A DNA stretch of 64,000 nucleotides, taken from contig CACYLY010000005.1 of assembly GCA_902775355.1 (NCBI GenBank), positions 1-64,000 on the forward strand. The letters run 5' to 3'. Source of the stretch: Oscillospiraceae bacterium (GTDB lineage: Bacteria > Bacillota > Clostridia > Oscillospirales > Oscillospiraceae). A model generated the notes under the pieces. The model had not been told where the DNA came from. It saw nothing but the letters and a program-made list of their open reading frames with translations, and did no database searches. Below are positions 25,865 to 33,577 of this stretch, in pieces (position 1 is the first letter of the stretch; each line of letters starts with the position of its first letter). A program made the translations under genes and the position numbers.

Positions 25865-28800
25865 TCAATGGATTTCCACGTCGTGATACTTCAGCCAACG
25901 TGTCAGGCGGATCAGGTCCTTGTTGTTGACCTTACCGTCCCCGTTCACGTCCAGGGCGGCAGCATTGACCGTCGTGGTCGGATTCTTGAGGTATTTCTGG
26001 AGGCGGATCACGTCCTTGTTGTTTACCGTGCCGTCTCCGTTGATGTCGCCGGGGATATAGACCTGCGTCCACTTGGCGTAGAGGGTGAGATCAGCCGTCA
26101 CGGGGGTGGTGAATGCATAGGGCACGGTGCAGTCCGCGTCCAGATACCAGCCCTCGAAGCTCCAGCCCTCCACCGTGGGAGCCTCCGGCTCCGCCGCGCA
26201 GTCGCCGTGGGGAACCGTCTGGGCCGCCGGGGCAGTGCCGTGGCCGTTGCTTTCAAAGCTCACGCTGTAGGTGATCTGCGTCCACTTGGCGTAGAGCGTG
26301 AGGTCCGCCGTCACGGGGGTAGTGAATGCATAGGGCTCGGTGCAGTCCGCGTCCAGATACCAGCCCTCGAAGCTCCAGCCCTCCGCCGTGGGAGCCTCGG
26401 GCTCCGCCGCGCATTCGCCGTCAAGCACCGTCTGGAACGCAGGGGTCGTGCCGTGGCCTCGCGCGTCAAAGGTGACGACGTAGACCTCCTGGAGCCCGGT
26501 GACGACCTTCACGGTCTTGTCCAGCTCCATGTAGCCGCCCAGACTGTCAATGCCGTTGACCTGCAGGCCCCAGCTCTGCTCCTCATGGGTGCCGTTGAGC
26601 CAGGCGTCCAGCAGGTAGGGGCTGCCGCTGATGTCCAGCCTCGCCAGCTCCACCGCATAGCAGCACAGGTACGTCAAGCCATCCTGCTCGCCCAGGATCA
26701 GGGTCTCCAGCGGGTTGTGGTCGCACTCCAGGTAGCTCAGGGGGCAGTCGGACACATCCAGCTCGGTCAGACCGCAGTCGGATATGTCGATATAGCCCAG
26801 ATGTGTCAGACCGGAGACGTTCAGGCTGGCCAGATTCGGGCTTCCGTCACAGTCCAGGTCTTCCAGAGCGGTGTTGCTGCTGAGATCCAGCGCGGCGAGC
26901 TGACTGGAATAACACACCAGACGCCGCAGCTCCGTATTGGCGCTCAAATCGACCTCGCTGACGCCGGTATTATGGAAGTCGAGCCGCTCCAGTTCGCTGC
27001 CGAAGTACTGGATGCCCTGCAGGCTCAGCACCTCCGTTGCGCTCACGTCGATGCTCGTTACCGCGGCGATCTCCGCGTCGGTGAGCCAGCCGCTGTGGTC
27101 CGTGTCGATGTTGTCGGAGACGTAGGCGCGGAAGACGGGGTCGGGGAAATTGCGCTCGTTGACGGCCAGCTCCTCCGGGACGAAGTGGACGACCCAGGCG
27201 TTCAGCAGATAGGACTGATTAGCAATCCCGCTGATGTCCGCGTACTGGGCGGAGGTCCCGCCGTAGTAAACCTCGCCGCCCTCGGTGAGCAGGGCCGAGC
27301 AGGAGGAGAAGGCGCTCTGTCCGACGCTGGTCACCGAAATGGGGATGCTGACCATCTGCAGCTTCCAGCAGTCAGCGAAGCAGTTTTTGGGAATCGCGCT
27401 GAGTTGGGCGGGGAGCCAGACCTTTGTCAGCTTCGTGCACTTGTTGAAGGCCCCGGCTCCGATGGTCGTGACGCTGTCGGGCAGATGGAGCTGCGTCAGA
27501 CCGGAGCGCTGGAACGCGCCGTTGCCGATCTGGGTAAGCCCGTCCGGGATGATGATCTCCGCAAGCATGCCGTCGTCTTCAAAGGCATAGTTGCCGATGA
27601 AGGTAACGGTGTCGGCGATCTCAACCGTCTGCAAATAGGGCAGATGGCTCAGGGAGTATTTGCCGATCCCGGTGACGCCGCTTTCCAGGCGCACGGCGAC
27701 GATGTCGCTGGCGTAGTCGGAATACCAAGGCGGGAAGCTGGAGCTGGTATAGTCTGGGATATCCGTCTCGTCCCCGCTGCCGCCGAGGGAGGGATCCACG
27801 AAGATCCGGAGCAGGCCGTTGTCGTCCACGGACCAGGACAGGTCGGCGGTCAGGCCCTCCACATGGGCGGCGGTGTGGAGCGTTGCGTTCAGCAGCGGGT
27901 CGTTGTCGGAGCGGATCCGCGAGCGCTGGAGATATTCCCAGTCGTGGGACGGGCCGTCAAAATACACGTCGGCGAGGCTGGTGCAGAGGCCGAAGGCCCC
28001 CTCCTCCACCAGGCTCAGATTGCCGGGGAGATAGACCGTCAGCACATTGGGGCAGTCCCCGAAGGCGTTCCCCCAGATCGTGTCCACGCCGTACTGGATC
28101 TCGATCTCCGTGATCCACTGTCCCCACTGCCGCCAGGGCGCGGCAATGCTGATGCCGCTGCCGCCGGCGCCGCTGATGGTAAGGCGGCCGTTGGAGCCGT
28201 CCAGCTCCCAGTCCACGCCGCTGCTGCCCAGCGATCCGGAGCGGTACAGATACGAGCGGTAGGCGTCGGTGAGCCTGGAATTGCCGCTCTCGATGCTGAT
28301 GGCCTCCCACTGCGCGCGGAAGCCGTCATAATTCACATAGCTCAGGGCGCTGCAGTCCTGGAAGGCGAAGGCGCCGACAAAGGCCGTTTCGGGGGCGAGA
28401 TCGACCGTATAGAGGTTCTGACAGCCGCAGAAGGCGAAGCTGCCGATCCTGGTGACGCTGCCGGGGATCACGAGGCGCGTGATGGTGTCCCGTACCTCAT
28501 ACCAGGGCGGCGGGTTCGTCGTGCCGTAAAAATCCCACATGGGGCCGCTGCCGGAAAGCGTCAGGCAGCCGTCGGCACTCAGCGTGGCGGTCACATTGTC
28601 GCCGCAGATAAAGACCTCGCTCTTCTGCACCGGGAAGGCGGCGCTGGTCACAGAACTGCTCTCGTCGTAGAAGGCGCGGACGTACATGTTCCCCTCCACC
28701 GCGTCGGAGTAGCTCAGCGAAGCCGTCATATTCTTCTGCAGACCGCCGGTCAGGGTGGACTTGGCGACCCAGCTTGACCCGTTCAGACAGCCGATCTGGA

Positions 28801-30793
28801 TCTTGGTGGGCGTGAAGTTCGTCGTCCAGCTCACGCTGAGGCTTGTGGTGGGATAGACGGTGCCGCCCTCCGGCTGGACCGTGAACTGGCGGGGCACCTT
28901 GGTGATGACGAAGCCGGCGCTCTCGACATAGCTCGAGGTATTGTAATAGGCACGGACGTACATCGTCCCATTGTAGGCGCTGGAATAGCCCAGACCGCAG
29001 TTCATGGTCTTCTGCAGGCCGGTGGTGATCGACCGGATGCTGACCCAGCTGGCGCCGCTGTAATAACCGAGCTGGACCTCGGTGGGGACGAAATTGGTTT
29101 TCCACCGGAGGATCAGGGAGGCCTCGGGATTCACCGTCGCGTCCGCAGGAATGGTCAGGAACTGGCGGGGCACCTTGTTGATGCTGAAGCCGACGCTCTC
29201 CACATAGTTCGAGGAGCTGGAATAAGCGCGGACGTACATTGTGGACTCCGAGGTCTTGTCATAGCTCAGGTCGTAGCTCATGCTCGCCTGCAGGTCGCTG
29301 GTCAGGGTGACCTTGGAGACCCAGGCGTCGTTTGCGTTGTAGCTGCCGATCACGATCCTGGTGGGGACGAAATTGGTTTTCCACTGGAGCGTGATCGATT
29401 CGCCCGGATTGACGGTCCCGCCCGTCGGATTGGTCAGGAACTTGTAGGGAACCTTGGTGATGGTGAAGCCGGTGCTCTCGGCATACTCCGCGCCGTTGTT
29501 GTAAAAAGCGCGGACATACATCTTTCCGGCGTAGGCGCTGCCGTAGGCCATGTCATAGCTCATGCTCGCCTGCAGGCCGCTGGTGATCTCACCGGAGTTG
29601 ACCCAGGTCCCGCCGTCGTTGTAATAGCCGAAGCGGATCCTGGTGGGGACGAAATTGGTCTTCCACTGGAGCGTGATGGATCCGCCGGGGCTGACGGTCC
29701 CGCCCGTGGGACTGGTCGAGAACTGGTAGGGCATCAGGTAGATGTCGATACAGTCGCTTTGCAGATAGAACTCGCTGCCGTACCAGGCGCGGATATACAT
29801 CCGTTCGTCCACATGATTGTACGGAAGCGTATGGCTCATGCTGGTGGACAGGCCGCTGGTCAGCTCCGCGACGGCGTACCAATCGTTGCCGCTGAAATAG
29901 CCGATCTGCACCTTGAGCGGGATGAAATTGGTCCTCCAGCTGAGCGTCAGCGGGCAGTTGGGATCCAGCGTGGTGTAGCCCGGCGTTGACTTGAATTCCG
30001 GGCTATAGTTGTTGGTCCCCTTGCTCTCTACATACTGGGTCGCACCGTAGTAAGCCCGGACATAGAGATTTTGCCCGACATAGGGCGCCGTAAAGCCGTA
30101 GCGAACGATCTGGCTCATCGCCCATTCGGTGTGCAGGACCGTCCAGGCGCTGCTGCTCGTGTCATAATATCCGAACTCCACCTTACTCGGGGAGAAGCTG
30201 GTCTCCCAGGAAAAGCAATATGCTTGATTGTATGCCTGAAACACATAGCTGGCCTCGGTCTCAAATTTGAGAAGGGTGAAATCGACCCAGACTCCCTCTT
30301 CCGCATAATGCTCCCCATCGTAGTACGCACGGACATACATCCAATTATACACATGCGCCAGCGGCAGATCGAAGTTCATAGAATAATTAAGATTTTCACT
30401 GATGGTATCCGTCACATGCCAGTAGCTCGATTCATGGACATGACCCTCGTCATAATACCCGATCGTCACCTTCGTCGGGTAGAAGCTTAAGACCCAGCTC
30501 AGATGATAGCAGCTGTTCGCTGCGTCAAATTCACTGGATGGATCGGTTGCGAAGTAATAGATGTCCTGTATATCGTCGGTCACCGGCAGGGCGGCGGGAT
30601 CGTCTTCCGCAGGGGCTGGCGACCCTGACAGTCCTCCGTCCCCGTTTTCAGGGTCGCCGGGGACGTCGAGCCCTACGGGGTTTTCCTCCGCCGGGGTCCC
30701 CTCCTCCCCCTCCGCCAGGGCGGCGGTGGGGAACAGGGACAGGCACAAGCCCAGCACCAGGAAAAGGCTCAGGATCTTCTTCATGTTCTTCAT
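25865..30793 (-). CDS. Giant secreted dockerin protein with tandem beta repeats and LRRs
   Basis: A 1,642-residue exported protein. The signal peptide is about 1-26 (LFPTAALA), then an acidic Pro/Glu linker. Seven tandem repeats of about 80-90 residues follow (about 80-690), each with a W-x-TNFxPTKxxxGY core and an MYVRAYY motif; I do not recognise this repeat family. Next are BspA-type LRRs (about 700-1200), a second LRR region (TELDVSDCPLSYLECD), and two InlB-type repeats ending TLYAKW. The end is a type I dockerin with two calcium loops, DINGDGTVNNKDVIRL and DVNGDGKVNNKDLIRL. It could dock onto a cohesin-bearing scaffold. Its ATG overlaps the regulator gene stop (ATGA). Confidence 0.85.
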   Translation of the reverse strand: MKNMKKILSLFLVLGLCLSLFPTAALAEGEEGTPAEENPVGLDVPGDPENGDGGLSGSPAPAEDDPAALPVTDDIQDIYYFATDPSSEFDAANSCYHLSWVLSFYPTKVTIGYYDEGHVHESSYWHVTDTISENLNYSMNFDLPLAHVYNWMYVRAYYDGEHYAEEGVWVDFTLLKFETEASYVFQAYNQAYCFSWETSFSPSKVEFGYYDTSSSAWTVLHTEWAMSQIVRYGFTAPYVGQNLYVRAYYGATQYVESKGTNNYSPEFKSTPGYTTLDPNCPLTLSWRTNFIPLKVQIGYFSGNDWYAVAELTSGLSTSMSHTLPYNHVDERMYIRAWYGSEFYLQSDCIDIYLMPYQFSTSPTGGTVSPGGSITLQWKTNFVPTRIRFGYYNDGGTWVNSGEITSGLQASMSYDMAYGSAYAGKMYVRAFYNNGAEYAESTGFTITKVPYKFLTNPTGGTVNPGESITLQWKTNFVPTRIVIGSYNANDAWVSKVTLTSDLQASMSYDLSYDKTSESTMYVRAYSSSSNYVESVGFSINKVPRQFLTIPADATVNPEASLILRWKTNFVPTEVQLGYYSGASWVSIRSITTGLQKTMNCGLGYSSAYNGTMYVRAYYNTSSYVESAGFVITKVPRQFTVQPEGGTVYPTTSLSVSWTTNFTPTKIQIGCLNGSSWVAKSTLTGGLQKNMTASLSYSDAVEGNMYVRAFYDESSSVTSAAFPVQKSEVFICGDNVTATLSADGCLTLSGSGPMWDFYGTTNPPPWYEVRDTITRLVIPGSVTRIGSFAFCGCQNLYTVDLAPETAFVGAFAFQDCSALSYVNYDGFRAQWEAISIESGNSRLTDAYRSYLYRSGSLGSSGVDWELDGSNGRLTISGAGGSGISIAAPWRQWGQWITEIEIQYGVDTIWGNAFGDCPNVLTVYLPGNLSLVEEGAFGLCTSLADVYFDGPSHDWEYLQRSRIRSDNDPLLNATLHTAAHVEGLTADLSWSVDDNGLLRIFVDPSLGGSGDETDIPDYTSSSFPPWYSDYASDIVAVRLESGVTGIGKYSLSHLPYLQTVEIADTVTFIGNYAFEDDGMLAEIIIPDGLTQIGNGAFQRSGLTQLHLPDSVTTIGAGAFNKCTKLTKVWLPAQLSAIPKNCFADCWKLQMVSIPISVTSVGQSAFSSCSALLTEGGEVYYGGTSAQYADISGIANQSYLLNAWVVHFVPEELAVNERNFPDPVFRAYVSDNIDTDHSGWLTDAEIAAVTSIDVSATEVLSLQGIQYFGSELERLDFHNTGVSEVDLSANTELRRLVCYSSQLAALDLSSNTALEDLDCDGSPNLASLNVSGLTHLGYIDISDCGLTELDVSDCPLSYLECDHNPLETLILGEQDGLTYLCCYAVELARLDISGSPYLLDAWLNGTHEEQSWGLQVNGIDSLGGYMELDKTVKVVTGLQEVYVVTFDARGHGTTPAFQTVLDGECAAEPEAPTAEGWSFEGWYLDADCTEPYAFTTPVTADLTLYAKWTQITYSVSFESNGHGTAPAAQTVPHGDCAAEPEAPTVEGWSFEGWYLDADCTVPYAFTTPVTADLTLYAKWTQVYIPGDINGDGTVNNKDVIRLQKYLKNPTTTVNAAALDVNGDGKVNNKDLIRLTRWLKYHDVEIH

Positions 30794-31458
30794 TGCAATG
30801 CTCCTTTCGTTCGTTCCGCGTCGCTGACTGCGATCCCCAGCCGCGACGCCTGCGCGACCAGCGCCGTGCGGGAGTGGATCCCGGTCTTGTCCATCAGGTC
30901 GTCCAGGTAATCCTTTACGGTGTTCAGGCTGATATGCATCTTCTCCGCGATCTCCCGGTTGGACAGGCCGTCCGTCAGATATCGCAGAAGACCGCGCTGC
31001 TGCCTGGTCAGCTCGGAAGCCGGGAGTCTTCCGAGCATCACCTCCGGCGCCCTGGCGGGGTAGACGGACTCCCCTGCCATGGTCCGGTCCATGACCTCCA
31101 GCAGGGAAACCTCCGAATAGGTCTTGAACCAGAAGCTCTCGACCCCGATCCGCCGGGCCTTCTCCAGCCAGTCCGTATCCGCCATGGAGGTGGCAAGGAT
31201 GATCTTTACTCCGGGGTATTCCCGTTTGAGCTGTTCGGCGGCGGTCAGCCCGTCGACGCCGGAGGCCATCATCACGTCCAGGATGATCAGGTCCGGCGGC
31301 GGGTTTTCCCCGCACCAGGCGATCACGTCCCGGGCGAAGGGCAGCGTCGCCGCGATCTCGTAGCGTCTGGACGGCTTGATGAAGAGCTCCATATAGCCGC
31401 GGGAGATCATTTCATCGTCCGCAATGACGACTCTGTAGCTTTCCTCCAATCGCCTCAC
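30790..31458 (-). CDS. LuxR-family response regulator
   Basis: A 222-residue two-component regulator. The receiver domain (about 8-125) has the acidic pocket D14/D15/E16, phosphoacceptor D61 in LIILDVMMASG, a switch residue near T90 and K112 in FKT. The C-terminal LuxR-type helix-turn-helix (about 148-212) contains LTRQQRGLLRYL and SNREIAEKMHISLNTVKDYL. Its stop overlaps the start of the dockerin gene by ATGA, with the ribosome site inside this gene, so regulator and surface protein are translationally coupled. The two sensor-like genes at 32309-35220 are probable partners. Confidence 0.9.
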   Translation of the reverse strand: MRRLEESYRVVIADDEMISRGYMELFIKPSRRYEIAATLPFARDVIAWCGENPPPDLIILDVMMASGVDGLTAAEQLKREYPGVKIILATSMADTDWLEKARRIGVESFWFKTYSEVSLLEVMDRTMAGESVYPARAPEVMLGRLPASELTRQQRGLLRYLTDGLSNREIAEKMHISLNTVKDYLDDLMDKTGIHSRTALVAQASRLGIAVSDAERTKGALQ

Positions 31459-31498
31459 CTCTTCCTTTTATTCCAAAAAGGGTATAGTTCCCCTATCC

Positions 31499-31567
31499 CC
31501 ATGATCCTGCGTTCAGTATATCAAAAGTGCCGCCCTGTTTTCATCCCCCCAAATGGGGGGTTTTTGA
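31499..31567 (-). promoter_or_regulatory. Regulator promoter with an adjoining C6/G6 palindrome
   Basis: On the minus strand a TATACT -10 box lies near 31517, preceded at 17 bp by a weak -35 (TGAAAA). Directly upstream is the palindrome CCCCCCAAATGGGGGG (31546-31561), a possible operator. On the plus strand the same palindrome is followed by TTTTT and could be a terminator, but no plus-strand gene ends there. Confidence 0.45.
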
Positions 31568-31590
31568 ATAAACCACGCGGCAGAGCACGG

Positions 31591-31623
31591 AAAAACGCAG
31601 CAGGGGCCGTGCCTCTGCTGCGT
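31591..31623 (-). terminator. Terminator of the RAYT gene
   Basis: ACGCAGCAG and CTGCTGCGT arms (31595-31623) are followed on the minus strand by TTTT. It lies about 50 bp past the transposase stop and separates it from the response regulator. Confidence 0.8.
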
Positions 31624-31669
31624 TGTTGGTGTTATCTGCGGTAGAGAGTGAAAGATGATCATGATATCG

Positions 31670-32197
31670 TCAAGCATGGTCTTGATCGCCGTGTAATGAT
31701 TGCGTATAATAGCGATCCTCGGCCCACCTGGCGGGATTGTTCCCGATGTATTCCCATATCTCGAGGTAATCGTTTTCGCTGCGGATCACATGCTCGTGGA
31801 AAGAGCGCTGCCAGATTTCGCTGCCTGTTTCCCGATCAACGAGCCGCTTTAGCGCACCAACCGCATCTGAAACCGTAGGGGCCGACGCCCTCGGCGGCCC
31901 GTTGTCGGAATTCGCATCCTCTCGGTCGATTCGCATAATCATGTGGACATGGTTTGGCATGATCACATATTTGTCCACATGAAAACCGGGAATGCGAGCG
32001 GTAGACAGGATATGCTGTTCAACAGCTTTGCCGATGTCCGTCAATTGCAGGCACGGGCCGCCGAGGGCGTCGGCCCCTACGGCATTTTTGGACAGGATGC
32101 ATCTGCGATCCTTTGTGCAAATCGTAACGAAATATGCGCCCGGAGAAGAATAATCATAGTGCGGCAATCGAAGCGGCTTACGTTTCGGATAGTTCAT
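31670..32197 (-). CDS. REP-associated tyrosine transposase (RAYT), IS200-like
   Basis: A 175-residue Y1/HUH single-strand DNA transposase. The HUH pair is H83 and H85 in MPNHVHMIM; the likely nucleophile is Y150 in EYIGNNPARW; WQRSFHEHVIR is the usual RAYT motif before it. The start at ATG 32197 follows GGAGGTG. Members of this family are thought to mobilise short REP palindromes. Two copies of one palindromic 29-mer lie inside the coding region in opposite orientation (see 31873-32082). The gene sits between the sensor-kinase genes and the response regulator, apparently as an insertion, and has its own terminator. Confidence 0.9.
   Translation of the reverse strand: MNYPKRKPLRLPHYDYSSPGAYFVTICTKDRRCILSKNAVGADALGGPCLQLTDIGKAVEQHILSTARIPGFHVDKYVIMPNHVHMIMRIDREDANSDNGPPRASAPTVSDAVGALKRLVDRETGSEIWQRSFHEHVIRSENDYLEIWEYIGNNPARWAEDRYYTQSLHGDQDHA
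31873..32082. repeat. Inverted 29-bp REP-like copies inside the RAYT gene
   Basis: Copy A (31873-31901) and copy B (32054-32082) are perfect reverse complements. They begin CCGTAGGGGCCGACG and end GGCGGCCCG. A related, shorter copy is at 32241-32264, just upstream of the gene. In the reading frame the copies encode GPPRASAPT and AVGADALGGP without breaking the protein; they fall in non-catalytic linkers. Confidence 0.85.
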
Positions 32198-32240
32198 CGG
32201 AACACCTCCGATTTTTTATAGGGGTGTAAGGGCCAGGCCA

Positions 32241-32264
32241 CGGGCTCCTCGGCGGCCCCTACGG
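32241..32264. repeat. Third REP-like copy upstream of RAYT
   Basis: CGGGCTCCTCGGCGGCCCCTACGGC shares the GGCGGCC...CCCCTACGG ends with the two copies inside the transposase gene. It lies between the RAYT start and the end of the sensor-kinase gene. Confidence 0.65.
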
Positions 32265-32308
32265 CGATATGGGACGGCTGTCTCTTTATGTTTGTATTCT
32301 GTGCAGCG

Positions 32309-33577
32309 TTATTCCGGAATCGCGATGGTCAGCAGGAACGCCGGTTCGCTCTGTACGGTCATGCTGCCGCCGGCGGCTTCCACGGTTTTCCGGAGGACAG
32401 CCAGACCCCCGGTCTCCGTAATCGGACCCTCCGGAGGCCTGCCGTTGTTGGTGACGGTGAAGGCGAGCGCCTTCGGCTGCTCTCCGCTCAGGACAAGGGT
32501 GATCCGGTTCCCGCCCGCATGCCGCGCGGTGTTGGCCGCGCATTGATCCACGGCCTGGGCCAGGATGCGTCTTGCCGCTTCGCCTTTCGGGAGCTCCCCG
32601 CGGATCTCCACCGCAACGCCGATCCGCTCCGCCGTCAAAACGGCTTCCTGCAGCGGATCCGCTCCGGGCGACGGCTGTTCCGCCTCGCCCAGGAGGAAGC
32701 GGTTGTTGAATTCCAGCAGGCGCAGAAGCTCCTCCTCTTTCACATTCTCCGGATGATCCAGATAGTATTTTCCGGACAGCAGCACGGCTCCCATCCGGTT
32801 GTGCTCGGTCATGCGGGCGTTCATGATCTCCCGCTCCGCCACAAGTCTGCGTTCCTTGGCCGCTACCGCCTTCATCCGCTCCTGCACCTGTTTCAGATGC
32901 AGGTTCTTTTGGGAAAGCTCCTCCGTGACGCGGTACTGCTCCGTCATGTCGGCGGCTGTGATCTGCTCATAGTCCTTTCCGTCCAGCCTGAGGACGCTTT
33001 TGTGGAACTGCCAGCTCTCGCCTTCCGCCGTGCGGATCAGGCCGTTTTCGGAGCTGTTTTCTATATACTGCCAGAAGCGTCCCGCGTCGCTCAAAAGCTC
33101 CCCGGTCAGCTTCCGGCACAGCTCCGTCATGCTGAGGTTCGCAAGCAGCACGGTGCCGTCCGCCTCGCTGACCATCAGGCCGGTGGGCAGGAGGTCAACG
33201 GTCCGCCGGATGGCGTCCGGCGACAGCCGGGTCTCCCGTTCCCTTTTCAGCGCCCGCAGCTGCAGGAAAAGCACCGCGCCGGAGAGCAGCTCCAGCGACG
33301 CGTAGAGCAGCCAGGGCAGGTCGAGAAGCCGCAGCTCGAAGGCGAACAGGACCTCCGGAATGAAAAGAATCAGGGCGTTATAGGAATAATCCAGCAGAAA
33401 GCTCAGCAGGAAAAAGCAGAGCAGAAAATGCAGCAGGCTGGCAAGGATCCGGGCCGGGCCCTGCCGCTTCCGGATGCGCTGGGACAGGATGGCAAGCTGC
33501 GCGGCTGTCAGCAGCATGGCCGCAAAATAGATGGCATATGCGAGGGGCGTGCCGACGGTGTTTTGCAGAGTGTTCAT
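32309..33577 (-). CDS. Membrane sensor histidine kinase with PAS-like domain
   Basis: A 422-residue protein with about three to four N-terminal membrane helices (about 12-110), a PAS-like segment (PTGLMVSEADGTVLLANLSM, about 130-215), a coiled coil, the likely phosphorylated histidine in MTEHNRMGAVLL (about 268), and an ATPase domain. In the ATPase, the N box is QCAANTARHAGGN and the G boxes TETGGLAVL and AAGGSM. The ATPase region is short. It overlaps the upstream sensor gene by ATGA. The probable target is the LuxR-type regulator beyond the RAYT insertion. Confidence 0.8.
   Translation of the reverse strand: MNTLQNTVGTPLAYAIYFAAMLLTAAQLAILSQRIRKRQGPARILASLLHFLLCFFLLSFLLDYSYNALILFIPEVLFAFELRLLDLPWLLYASLELLSGAVLFLQLRALKRERETRLSPDAIRRTVDLLPTGLMVSEADGTVLLANLSMTELCRKLTGELLSDAGRFWQYIENSSENGLIRTAEGESWQFHKSVLRLDGKDYEQITAADMTEQYRVTEELSQKNLHLKQVQERMKAVAAKERRLVAEREIMNARMTEHNRMGAVLLSGKYYLDHPENVKEEELLRLLEFNNRFLLGEAEQPSPGADPLQEAVLTAERIGVAVEIRGELPKGEAARRILAQAVDQCAANTARHAGGNRITLVLSGEQPKALAFTVTNNGRPPEGPITETGGLAVLRKTVEAAGGSMTVQSEPAFLLTIAIPE

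Noticed and set aside
25685..28777. A 1,030-codon open frame on the plus strand opposite the dockerin gene.
   Set aside because: It mirrors the repeat protein on the other strand, is rich in His/Gln/Gly/Val typical of shadow frames and has no ribosome site.
30784..31315. Extension of the dockerin protein to 1,816 residues.
   Set aside because: The added 174 residues lie in a different frame over the response-regulator gene and come before a clear signal peptide at 30793.
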